A DNA stretch of 64,000 nucleotides from Lucinisca nassula. Lineage: Eukaryota; Mollusca; Bivalvia; Lucinida; Lucinidae. The stretch lies in assembly GCA_963580285.1 (NCBI GenBank), contig OY757011.1:153811245-153875244 (forward strand), written 5' to 3'. The position numbers and the translations under genes are program-made. The notes beneath the pieces were generated by a model. It saw nothing but the letters and a program-made list of their open reading frames with translations. It was not told the DNA's origin and did not search any database. Of this stretch, positions 53,140-62,689 are shown in pieces (within the stretch, counting starts at the first letter, position 1; the number at the start of each line of letters is the position of its first letter).

Positions 53140-53252
53140 TTTTTTTAATTTATATTTGAGTCACGTCATCAGAGAGCCTATGTTAGCATTTGCTTACCTG
53201 AAAAACGTGCACAGCAGTCTGAGCTAACCATTTTGGTAACGGCTTAGCCAGT

Positions 53253-53522
53253 TTTGTTTATTTGATTTGAGGTTTAACGCCCCCATTTTGTTTGTTTGAT
53301 TTTAGGTTTAACGTCTCCGTCAACAGTGTATAGGTCGTTTTGGAGACGTTGCTTCCAATTTTGTGGGACTTTTACCCGACATTGAGATGAAATTACATCA
53401 CAAGCCCAATGACGCCTGGGCAGGCTTAGATCCTCTAACCTTTTTACCAATAACCGTGTGCGGTTGGTTTCAATTCTGTGTGGAAGCATCATGCAGCCTA
53501 TATATTTCTTCAAGTCCGGGTG
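53253..53522 (-). mobile_element. SINE-4 copy with doubled tail
   Basis: TTTGATTTGAGGTTTAACG occurs twice in tandem (53257, 53298) before the body. It ends TTTCTTCAAGTCCGGGTGGG. Confidence 0.85.
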
Positions 53523-53734
53523 GGCGGGGCCGAACTGCTTAGCTAGTGTACTACCTCTTGCTAGTCTAAGCAGGTCGCAAACCTTGTATGACAGCAGAAT
53601 ACGTCCACAGAATGTATCCTAAAGAATAGGGCTAATTCTAACAATTATGAAGTCTCATTTTTCAACATATTTTAGACTGTATCTAAAAACAATCGGGTAT
53701 TGTTGTTTTTATTTTGCAATTGTAAAATTTTATT

Positions 53735-53810
53735 TCATGTGCGGGTGGTTTCAGCTCTGTGTGGAAGCATCATGCAACCCAATCTATTTCTTCAAGCCCC
53801 GATGCCCAAG
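53735..53810 (-). mobile_element. SINE-4 head fragment
   Basis: GGTGGTTTCAGCTCTGTGTG ... TCTATTTCTTCAAGCCCCGA. Confidence 0.75.
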
Positions 53811-54009
53811 TCGTTAAAGTTTTGATCTAGTCATCTGTTTACATTTCGATAGTGTGAGTGACAGAATTGAACTAAAGTTTTTATCGAAAAATTAAAAAAA
53901 TGTAAAAGGTCAATCTAATTATAATCAAAGCACTGAGAGTACTGGTGGGTCGATCGTCTCTGATTGTAGGTTGGGAAAATAGTCCTGAGCTGAGAATCGA
54001 ACTGTTCGT

Positions 54010-54090
54010 TTAACTTTAAGCAAACACAGTAGAGCTGATCAGACATCGCATTATGTGGCGTCTGATTATGTAGATTCTGTTTGCTAATGT
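54010..54090. mobile_element. type D fragment
   Basis: AAGCAAACACAGTAGAGCTG ATCAGACATCGC / GGCGTCTGATTATG. Confidence 0.6.
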
Positions 54091-54112
54091 CCAAGTGTAC
54101 GAGCACAGTCCA

Positions 54113-54256
54113 TCCGTCCCAATCCATCGGGGCTTGAATAAATAGATGGGCTGCATGATGCTTCCACGCAGAGCTGAAAGTCCCATAACATTGGAAGTAA
54201 CGTCCCCAAATGACCTTTACAGTGTTGACGGGGACGTTAAACCTTAAATCAAACAA
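54113..54256 (+). mobile_element. internally deleted SINE-4 with 14-bp TSD
   Basis: A 144-bp unit bracketed by ACGAGCACAGTCCA (54099-54112 and 54257-54270). The 5' head (GGGGCTTGAATAAATAGATG ... GCAGAGCTGAA) is joined directly to AGTCCCATAACATTGGAAGT and the usual tail. About 150 bp of the middle is absent. Confidence 0.9.
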
Positions 54257-54270
54257 ACGAGCACAGTCCA

Positions 54271-54837
54271 GAATTTTCTTCTTACGCTGCGATCTGACGT
54301 CTTAGGGTAGTACTTGGATTTTGTTCAACAGAGGGGGGGAGGGTGCAAACGCACCCCCGCCCATCTTTGGGAAATTATTTCAGATTCATATAGTTTTTCA
54401 CCCTCTGCAAAACACCTGAAATTCGCATACTCAGCCCGCCCCTTTTCAGAGTCTGCGTACGGCCCTGAATCATGTTCAAAACTGTTGTTGCATACATATG
54501 GCGAACAGTGCCTACCTGATCAGAAGCAATGTACTCTATATCCGATCACGGCTTGGTCTACGCTGTATGTTTAATAAGGGTACCACCTATAAAGTGTGGG
54601 CTATTCATTTTTGCACTTAAACATTTCAGGGTTCTAAAATTAAGTTCTTAGCAGGAGTGCGAAAAGTCTATTTTTACTCGACTTGGCATACATTTGTGTA
54701 ACAGTTTTATAAATAGAATGTTCCGAAAGACGTCACGTAACATCGTGGTCTGGATTAAGATATTGTTTTCCTTTCAGTACGTGAGCAACCTGGCATTCTT
54801 ATACTATTTCGTTAAACCCTCAAAGGCCACTATTTAA
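54271..54837. other. mostly unique sequence
   Basis: A D-like scrap (GCGAACAGTGCCTACCTGAT) lies near 54500. No exon supported. Confidence 0.4.
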
Positions 54838-54915
54838 GCAAACGTTGAAGTTCCTGTGCAACCTGCTGATCAGACGCCACATTCCTCGGCGTCTGATCTG
54901 GGTATTATCCAGCAC
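54838..54915. mobile_element. type D fragment
   Basis: AAGCAAACGTTGAAGTTCCT ... GCTGATCAGACGCCACATTC / CGGCGTCTGATCTGGG. Confidence 0.62.
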
Positions 54916-55109
54916 ACGACTCCTGTCATGACTGTATAGACAGCTCTTGTTGCATCGATAAAAATAGCGCAACGTTTCAAGTTCTATTAATGAAACAAAA
55001 TATTGGTTTTCCCAAATCAGTGATGGGCACGTCGACAACTGCATTTATTCCGTTGGCCAATTAGTAAATTTGGGTCGATCGTAACTGCGGTTAACATTGC
55101 TTTTCTAAC

Positions 55110-55287
55110 ATAGACTTACGTACTCGTTAGAACAAACTCGACGAGGCGGGTCTAACGAGTACCCACAACCACTTTTTGGCGTAAAAGAGAATAAATAAGA
55201 ACAATATCACAAAAGTTTCACCAGAAAAGTAACAATTTTGGAGATATGAAAGGATGTACTTTGTTCAGTGGATTCGCTATCATAATG
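55110..55287 (-). mobile_element. MITE-A right part
   Basis: TAGACTTACGTACTCGTTAG ... GTGGATTCGCTATCATAATG. Confidence 0.78.
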
Positions 55288-55441
55288 GACAGTGAAAAGC
55301 CTACATGACATGCATAAGCATGTTAATTTTAAGAAAATAAATCGGAGAAGGCTAAGGTCCAGCCCATCTTAGGTGGAAGAAGGTTCTTAAAATTTCTTCA
55401 AATGCGCATGCGCAGCTAACTAATAGAGCTAGACATGTAAC

Positions 55442-55711
55442 CATTACGAAAACACGCCTATACAAATACATTGTAACCTTTATCGCCGAAAAAAATGAAA
55501 ATTCTAAGATGAAAAATTGTGATATCTTTCTCATTTCTGCTCAAAATATACATTTTGGGTACTCATTGATGAGGCGGTTGTAACGAGTACCCACAATCTC
55601 TATTTTAGACCAGAAATTAGGAAAATAAGGTTTACCCATGTAAACCCCAGTTTTACTATATAAAAATTGGGATTCAAGGGGTCAAAATTATATAAGCGTA
55701 TTTTCGTGATG
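55442..55711 (-). mobile_element. MITE-B copy
   Basis: CATTACGAAAACACGCCTAT ... GCGTATTTTCGTGATG. The left half of the central hairpin is deleted (ACTCATTGATGAGGCGGTTG). Confidence 0.87.
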
Positions 55712-55770
55712 CATCTTGCATGAAACTACATCGAGTTCTGTTTTACATGAGTGCTAGCAGCAAAGGCTCT

Positions 55771-56070
55771 CCGCCCGCGCCCATCCGGGCTTGAAGAAAT
55801 AAATGGGCTGCACGATGCTTCCACGCAGAGCTGAAACCAACCGCAGACAAGCACTGGTAAACTGTTTAGGGGATCTTAGCCTGCCCAGGCAAAGCGGTGC
55901 GAGTCGGACCCATGCTTATAAACCATATTTGTTTCATTGGGCGACAGGGCTTGAGATGTCATTTCATCTCAATGTCGGGTAAAAGTCCCACAAAATTGGT
56001 AGCAACGTCTCCAAAATGACCTATACAGTGTTGACGGGGACGTTAAACTTCAAATCAAACAAACAAACAA
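55771..56070 (+). mobile_element. SINE-4, full length with 15-bp TSD
   Basis: A 300-bp unit bracketed by AGCAGCAAAGGCTCT (55756-55770 and 56071-56085). Confidence 0.94.
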
Positions 56071-56485
56071 AGCAGCAAAGGCTCTGGTGAGACTGTGTCC
56101 ATGCACAGGTTCGCCTGAGTCTTTGCTGGTCCCCAAAGCGATAAAAGCGATAAGTACCGTTGACTCATGAGGTGGCCCAACTTATTTTCCCGATGCTGTT
56201 TATTCAGTTCTGTTATAAATCAGCTGTCAAAAATTGCTGCAACTCTGTAGTAATCATCATTGGCGAGTAACACGAAGAATTATTGATTCAACTGCTATAA
56301 TGTCAAGACAGTGCGTCGAAATTAATAGACTCCCAAACCATAATTGTATCTACAGTAAGAAAGGCCTAGTATCATTCAGACTCTGTATATACTAATTGAA
56401 ATAAAGATAATGTTTAAGAGGTACCTACTCTTTGTATGACCGTCTATATAATTCTGATCCCCTTGAACCCCACATTTTTTTTTAC

Positions 56486-56965
56486 AGTATTTGTTTGATT
56501 TGAGGTTTAACGTCCCCGTCAACTCTGTATAGGTCATTTTGGAGACGTTGCTTCAATTTTTGTGGGACTTTTACCCGGCATTGATATGAAATGACATCTC
56601 AATCCCTGCCACCCATGAAACCGATAGGGTTTATATGCATGGATGGTCCGACTCGCACCACTTTTCCTGGGCCTGCCCTACATCATAGTGTAGTTTATAT
56701 TTTCTTGTCCTTTGGAATCATTGATTCCATTGTGGAATTTTGGAAAAATTGAGGGTCACTGATGAGGCAAAATTGGCCGAAACTAGCTAGTCTGGCCCAG
56801 AAAACATGTACACTCCATATTTTCTAGTTCTGTTTCCAACGGATAACCCCTTTATAGAACATATTAAAACCTCTAAGTGGTTTTCCAGTATTCATGTGCG
56901 GTCGGTTTCAGCTCTGCGTGGAACGTCCATGCAGCCCAATCTATTTCTTCAAGCCCCGATGGGCG
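56486..56965 (-). mobile_element. SINE-4 inside MITE-B, itself interrupted
   Basis: The tail half 56486-56684 and the head half 56868-56965 (GTCGGTTTCAGCTCTGCGTG ... AAGCCCCGATGGGCGGCGG) are split by about 183 bp of unrecognised sequence (56685-56867). Confidence 0.78.
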
Positions 56966-57007
56966 GCGGTCGCCTTTTCACGGTAAAACTGGGGTTAACA
57001 GTTGTAA

Positions 57008-57078
57008 AATAGAAGTGAAGGCAATGATCAAGAATCGATACAATTAACGCAAAGCTCACATTAGAGACACCAAAGCCT
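57008..57078 (-). mobile_element. F repeat fragment inside MITE-B
   Basis: AATAGAAGTGAAGGCAATGA ... TTAGAGACACCAAAGCC, the terminal part of the F repeat. Confidence 0.68.
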
Positions 57079-57463
57079 TTTCTTATTTTTAAAAAAAAAA
57101 AAAAAAAATCTTATTTTTCTTATTCTGCTCTAAAATATAGATTGTGGGTACTCGTTAGAACCGCCTCTATGAGGCGGTTCTAACGAGTACCCAAAATCTG
57201 TATTTTGAGCAGAAATAAGAAAAATATCACAATTTTTCATCTAAAAATTTTAGTGTTTTTTTTTTCGGCGGTAAAGGTTACAATGTATTTGTATAGGCGT
57301 GTTTTCGTAATGAGGTCTGTCTCTTATCTGGTTGCAAACCCCTATAGAAAGTTCTCTGCTATCGGGGCTCATTTTGTAATTCCGTTGTTCATGACACACT
57401 GATTGTGTAAGGAGGACTACGCATGTGCAAACAACACCAGGGATACACGTTTAGAGGAGGCGT

Positions 57464-57741
57464 ATCATGAAAACACATCTATTTAATTTTGACTCCCTTA
57501 AACCCCACTTTTATGTAGTAAAACTTGGGTTTATAGGGGAAATCCTTATTTCTGCTCTAAAATATAGATTGTGATACTCGTCAGAACAGCCTCAATCCGC
57601 CTCATTGAGGCGGTTCTAACGAGTACCCACAATCTATATTTTGAGCAGAAATAAGAAAATATCACATTTTTTTAGCTTAAAATTTTCGTTTTTTCGACGG
57701 TAAAATATACAACGTATTTGTATAGGCCTGTTTTCGTAATG
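57464..57741 (+). mobile_element. MITE-B copy with repeated centre
   Basis: ATCATGAAAACACATCTATT ... GGCCTGTTTTCGTAATG. The centre reads CAGCCTCAATCCGCCTCATT + GAGGCGG, a partial duplication of the hairpin. Confidence 0.86.
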
Positions 57742-57782
57742 ATGTGTTTTAGAAAATCTGTTTCCAGTATCTGTGGGGCTTT

Positions 57783-58083
57783 GTTTTGTCTGTTTGTATT
57801 GGAGTTAAATGGCCTAGTCAGCTCTATTTTAGGACATTTTTGAGCCAACCAGTTTACCTATCCACACTTTCCTGGGCAGGCTTATACGTAGGCGGTTAAC
57901 CAGTACAGTGCACATTCTTCCGCCAGAAACTGACAACTGCCTTTCTTGAGACCGCGGAAGGGATAAAATGACTGTAGAAAAGATTTCATGATCAATCTCC
58001 ACGAAGGAATGTTGCCAACCCCGGCAGGTATCGAACCCGCGTCCTCCTGATCACCAGTCAGACGCGCATCCGACTGAGCTACC
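57783..58083 (-). mobile_element. SINE-3, full length with 10-bp TSD
   Basis: Bracketed by GTGGGGCTTT (57773-57782 and 58084-58093). The head ends GCATCCGACTGAGCTACC. Confidence 0.93.
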
Positions 58084-58269
58084 GTGGGGCTTTACTCATA
58101 AAGAAAAGAATCTACGCCTTTGTAATGTAGACTGACAGAATCTATTTCCACGCGCCCGCACAAACACACACGCACGTACAAAAATCCATTGACCCTTGAG
58201 TTTGAACACGCACGCACGCAAATACCAGAGTTTATTTTTCTCTTGTCCTTAATCAGTTGTCTCATGAGA

Positions 58270-58345
58270 AGGATAAAGGTGAACAGTGCAGACCCACATC
58301 AGACGCCACAGAACGCAGTATCTAATTAAGGAGTACACTGTACAC
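58270..58345. mobile_element. type D fragment
   Basis: GTGCAGACCCACATCAGACG CCACAGAACGCAGTATCTAA. Confidence 0.55.
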
Positions 58346-58640
58346 TTGAAGCACCGGAAATTTTGTAAACATTACACCAAAATAAAAGAAGTCCGGCACG
58401 CAGGACTTCTCTGAAGGTAATTTTTGGCATATATGGCTCAATGCGCTTTTATGTAGTGTTTTTCCTCTCGCAATAATTCAACCCCAGCTCCGTTGCACAT
58501 TATCAGACTTAATAATTAAACAGAATCTGCAACTGTCAAGAGGCGTGTTCGCTTTGTTTCGGATGGATCTTTTTTTTTTTTTTTTTTTTTTCACTCTAGA
58601 CTATTCCACCTGATACATTGGGACGAGACTATTTTCAATT
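58346..58640. other. mostly unique; one hairpin and a poly-T
   Basis: AGAAGTCC and GGACTTCT (58390-58413) form an 8-bp stem. Poly-T at about 58570-58591. No exon seen. Confidence 0.45.
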
Positions 58641-58770
58641 ATAGGGGTTTTATGTCTGTTCTTTAAGCAAACTGTGAAGGCCCTGGTCGGTCGCCGCGTT
58701 TGCGCGTCTGATCAGGGACAGCATTGTTTGCCGGTTTCCCGTTTTCGAGATAAAATGGAATAATCAAGCA
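58641..58770. mobile_element. type D element, diverged
   Basis: TTAAGCAAACTGTGAAGGCC ... GCGCGTCTGATCAGGGACAG. Confidence 0.55.
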
Positions 58771-59070
58771 ACTGTTCTAAGAAAGTCAAGGCAATGGAAC
58801 AATTTTATTTAAAAACAGATCCGTTAGGAGCTTCGTTGATTCAATTACGATGGAAACAGACACAAATAAAGCCAATTATAGAATCTAACCCAATTCCGAG
58901 CAATCTTTATTCAGAATCTTGATTAACTTTAAGGAAATCTGTGCTCGGATTTTATGGCTGGAATAGATATACCACCGATAGAAATTTGAAAATATTACTT
59001 TTGCATTTATGCAAGGTCTGTGCTTTTTCCGCACCATTTCTGGGAGCTCTGTTTACCTCCAGTATGTCCT
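58771..59070. other. no recognisable feature
   Basis: Unique AT-rich sequence. Confidence 0.4.
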
Positions 59071-59080
59071 CGCGCATTGT

Positions 59081-59399
59081 TGTTTGTTTGGTTTGTTTGT
59101 TTGTTTGTATTGGAGTTTAACGACCCAGTCAACACTATTTAGGTCATTTTTGAGCCGGTCAGTCTACCTATCCACACTTTTCCTGGCCAGGCTTATGCGT
59201 AAGCGGTTAACCAGTAGTGCACATTCATTCGCCAGAAACTGACAACTGCCCTTCTAGAATCAGCGGAAGGGAAAGAATGGCCGTAGAAAATATTTCATGA
59301 TCAATCTCCACGAAAGAAGGTTGCCGATCCCGGCAAGGTATTGAACCCGCGTCCTACTGGTCACCAGTCGCACCCGAATGAGCTACCGAGTCCGGCACA
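59081..59399 (-). mobile_element. SINE-3, full length with 8-bp TSD
   Basis: Bracketed by CGCATTGT (59073-59080 and 59400-59407). The head ends AGCTACCGAGTCCGGC. Confidence 0.9.
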
Positions 59400-59464
59400 C
59401 GCATTGTAGTACTATTTTCGTTACAACCGTTCTCACGAGCATATTACACAAGAAATCAAAATAT

Positions 59465-59736
59465 CATCACGAAAAGACGCCTATATAATTTTAACCCCAA
59501 TGAACTCAACTTTTACAGTAACACTGGGGTTTACGGGGGTAAACCTTATTTTTCTCATTTCTGCTCTAAAATGTAGATTATGGGTACTCGTTAGCACCGC
59601 CTCGATGAGGCGGTTGTAACGTGTACTCACAAACTATATTTTGAGCAGAATTAAGAAAAAATATCACATTTTTCATCATATTTGTTTTTCGGCGGTAAAA
59701 TTTACAATGTATTTGAATAGGCGTGTTTTCGCAATG
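59465..59736 (+). mobile_element. MITE-B copy
   Basis: CATCACGAAAAGACGCCTAT ... GGCGTGTTTTCGCAATG with a nearly intact centre (CACCGCCTCGATGAGGCGGT). Confidence 0.88.
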
Positions 59737-59826
59737 TCACCAAGAACCATCAAAAAGGCGTGTTAGCCTAATTATTAGTAAGACTGACCTGAATAAAACA
59801 TTGGAAGAACAAGCTCGTGCATAGTT

Positions 59827-60237
59827 ATAGTCAAACTTCAATAGCTCGAACACTTTTGAGATCGTGAAAACTTGTTCGAGACAGGAGTAGTCCGAGCCAC
59901 CGAGGGTGGAGGAATAATATGGACATCTTTTCAGTCTTGTTCAAAATAAATGTATGTCGTGTGTATTCATTAGAATCGCCCCATGGAGCGAAGAAATGAA
60001 ATGTGTTCAACTTATTTATTATTTATTTTATTTTATTTATTTATTTAGAACCGCCCCAATGAGACGGTTCTAACGAGTACCCACAACCTATGTCTTGGAG
60101 CAGAAATAAGAAAAATAATGTCCCCCCCCCCCCCCCTAAACCTCAGTTTTCTCTATTTAAAGTGGGGTTTATGGGGGTCTTCATTTCACGGACTTGTTCA
60201 CGTGATGTTAGAATCGCCTCATCGAGGCGGATTAATG
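59827..60237. mobile_element. MITE-C copy split by a partial MITE-A
   Basis: The left arm of MITE-C (ATAGTCAAACTTCAATAGCT ... GTATTCATTAGAATCGCCCC) is separated from a second TTAGAATCGCCTCATCGAGG centre at 60208 by TTTAT-rich DNA and a partial MITE-A (60046-60207). Confidence 0.68.
60046..60207 (+). mobile_element. MITE-A right half
   Basis: Starts in the central hairpin (TTAGAACCGCCCCAATGAGA) and ends CTTGTTCACGTGATG. It has a C run (60122-60135) where other copies read ATACCCCCGT. Confidence 0.83.
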
Positions 60238-60522
60238 TACCAGAAAAATTAACTTTTTTTATGGAAAATCGAAAATTATCCCTAAATTATGTCATCTATG
60301 ACTCCTGACATTGCGCTACAAGTACTTACATTCAGTGGACCGCAGGCAGACAATGTTGACTCACCCTTAAATCATTGTTGAAACTTGCTTCAACGTTGAA
60401 GGTTTGCAGGGACCCTGTCTTGAACATATTTTATGGTCCAAATAAAAGCCTTTAACGTTTGATTGTATATTTCAAAGTAAAGATGATCCCGACATGACCG
60501 TGAGTGATTGCCTTTACTCGTA

Positions 60523-61860
60523 CGAGGACTGTTTAAATATGAATGCAAGTAGAACGTTTTCTCATGCACTAATGCGAAAATCACCTGGAAATAAATATCA
60601 CAGCGTAGAAAAACATTTTACCTATACATTGATACCAAACCTTTAAAAATCCGTCCACTTTAGCCATGTATATCGTTCGATAAACACTGTCTACTCTTGT
60701 ATACTAATACAAAACATGGTTGGAAGAGGGTCAGAGTACGCCGTTGAAATACGGTCCTATATCAAGAATCGTTGTATTCTTGGTATACGGTGCAAAGACA
60801 TTTTTGATGAAATATGTTCGGTTTATGGGCATTATGAAATGTCTTTTCCGACAGTTTTCGTTGGTGTTAGAAATTCAGCTGTGGGCTAGGCTCAACAGAA
60901 GATGCACCGCATGATCGTCGGCCGAAAAGAGCAACATCTGCCAAGATGGTTGCTAGAGTGAAAGAAATAGTTGCTACCGATGCACGATACACCACTAGGC
61001 AAATAGCTAGTATGGTTGGCATCGCATTAGGAGCAGCTCATACAATTCTAAAACGGGATTTGAAAATGAGAAAGATCTGTGCTAGATGGATTCCCCATCT
61101 GTTGACAGATGAGCAGAAAAAGACACGCGTTCAGTGCGCCAAGAAGTTGCTTAAAAAGTTTCCAAATTACAATGCACGGTCTTTCGCTAATGTCGTCACA
61201 GGTGACGAGACATTGGTTCACTTTTTTGAGCCAAAACGAAAGATTCAAGACAAAATATGGGCAACAAAGTATTGCAAAAGACCATGCATTGCAAAGCGGA
61301 CCATGGGCATCGAGAAGGTAATGCATGCCATATTCTTCTCAAATCGGGGCCCTGCTATTCAGGTTGCTGTGCCTAAAGGCAAATCTGTAAATGCGAAGTT
61401 TTACAAGAATAAAGTTCTTCGAAAATTGAAGAAATATTTCAAAGAACGAAGACCCGCAACTGGTTTGGCCAATGGCAGATTGCTACATGACAATGCGTCA
61501 TCGCACAAGGCGTTCATTGTGCAAGACTATCTGAAGCAGGAAAAGGTTGTTGAATTCCCTCACCCCCCGTATTCCCCTGACCTTGCCCCGTGTGACTTTT
61601 TTTGTTCCCGTGGCTGAAAAAATACCTTTCTGGTCGAAAATTTGTATAGCCCAAACACCTCGGTTCTGCAATATTCCAGTGCCTTCATAGTATACCTCGA
61701 AAAGACTACCAAAATGCATTCAATGATTGGATCAGAAGACTGAAAGTTTGTATATATGTTAAAGGGGAATACTTAGAGGGGACAAAATAAATTTTTCATT
61801 GAAATCTATCACGGAACCATTTTTATGTGCCTAGTTGCATTCATATTTGAACAGTCCTCG
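60523..61860 (+). mobile_element. mariner-like element with TIRs and TA duplication
   Basis: A 1338-bp element flanked by TA (60521-60522, 61861-61862). The TIRs agree over about 30 bases with two mismatches (CGAGGACTGTTTAAATATGA ... on the left, the complement of TCATATTTGAACAGTCCTCG on the right). The size is typical of mariner. Confidence 0.93.
60946..61790 (+). pseudogene. mariner transposase pseudogene (DD34D)
   Basis: An open frame to 61617 covers most of the transposase: a helix-turn-helix segment (RYTTRQIASMVGIALGAAHT), first catalytic block VVTGDETLVHFFEP, second LLHDNASSHKA and third YSPDLAPCDFF, with exactly 34 residues between the last two Asp residues. A one-base loss in the T run at 61597-61603 shifts the frame just after CDFF. 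The next frame continues FPWLKKYLSGRKF, hits a TAG, and then reads NAFNDWIRRLKVCIYVKGEY to a TAA at 61788. The N-terminal region before 60946 is also frame-broken. All three catalytic Asp residues survive, so inactivation looks recent. Confidence 0.9.
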
Positions 61861-62003
61861 TATTAACGTCTCCTCGCTTCTTGGTCATATTCCGCGTATC
61901 GTGAATGCATTACAAATTACGACAGAATGATTTTGACTCCCTGGATAAAACCGTTAATTTGGAAGTCACTGCAAAAATATTGCAAAATCTACAAAGACTC
62001 CTT

Positions 62004-62281
62004 TAAGAAATAGATTATGCTGCACAATGCTTCCATGCAGAGCTGAAACTGACCACACATGAGTACTGGTAAACCGCTTAGAAGGACTAAGCCTGTCCAA
62101 GCAAAGTGGAGTGAGTCAGACCGTCCAATGCATATAAGCATTTTGGTTTCATTGGGGGCCTGGGCTTGAGATGTTAATTCATCTCAATATCGGGTAAAGT
62201 CCCACAAAATTAGAAGCAACGTCTCCAAAACGACCTAAATAGTGTTGACGGGAACGTTTAACCTCCATTCAAACAAACAAA
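62004..62281 (+). mobile_element. SINE-4 with 13-bp TSD, short 5' truncation
   Basis: Bracketed by ACAAAGACTCCTT (61991-62003) and ACAAAGTCTCCTT (62282-62294). The head starts at AAGAAATAGATTATGCTGCA. Confidence 0.9.
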
Positions 62282-62384
62282 ACAAAGTCTCCTTCAAAAG
62301 AACATTTTATGTTCACAAACAAACATTCTATGCTCGGGCTATAACTCCATTGCAACGACCAAAGTTCATTGTTCTGCAACATTT

Positions 62385-62592
62385 TCTTTTTTGGTATTGT
62401 TTTAACGGCTTAACTTATTTCGAAGCGATCATTACTAAGAGGTGGGTGAAAATTGGAGTATGCAGAGAAAACTTACCCGGCCTTCCGTTGCAGAACACGG
62501 CGTCTCACAAGTGACCCGAGCAAGGCTCGAGCCTAAGCGATGAGAGACCTAATGATTAAGAGTCAGCACTCTTACTAACAAGGTCACGGCAG
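62385..62592 (-). mobile_element. SINE-1 copy
   Basis: TTTAACGGCTTAACTTATTT ... CACAAGTGACCCGAGCAAGG and head GATTAAGAGTCAGCACTC..AAGGTCACGGC. Confidence 0.85.
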
Positions 62593-62689
62593 AAGCAAAT
62601 TGTATGAACATTTGCTACTACTTAAGCCATGTGCGGTCATGTCGAGTGACTTGAATCAGTTGAACAAGTTTCATTTCTTCCATCCCATA

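Larger units (their letters stand above)
56434..57322 (+). mobile_element. MITE-B copy carrying nested SINE-4 and F repeat
   Basis: The MITE starts GACCGTCTATATAATTCTGA, is interrupted after CTTGAACCCCACATTTTTT, resumes at 56970 (ACGGTAAAACTGGGGTTAAC), is interrupted again at 57008-57078, and finishes from about 57095 to GGCGTGTTTTCGTAATG. Confidence 0.78.

Noticed and set aside
2345..60207. Regular palindromic repeats that might be mistaken for a CRISPR array
   Set aside because: Copies are widely spaced, about 280 bp each, in both orientations, with TIR-like ends and no uniform spacers. The genome is eukaryotic.
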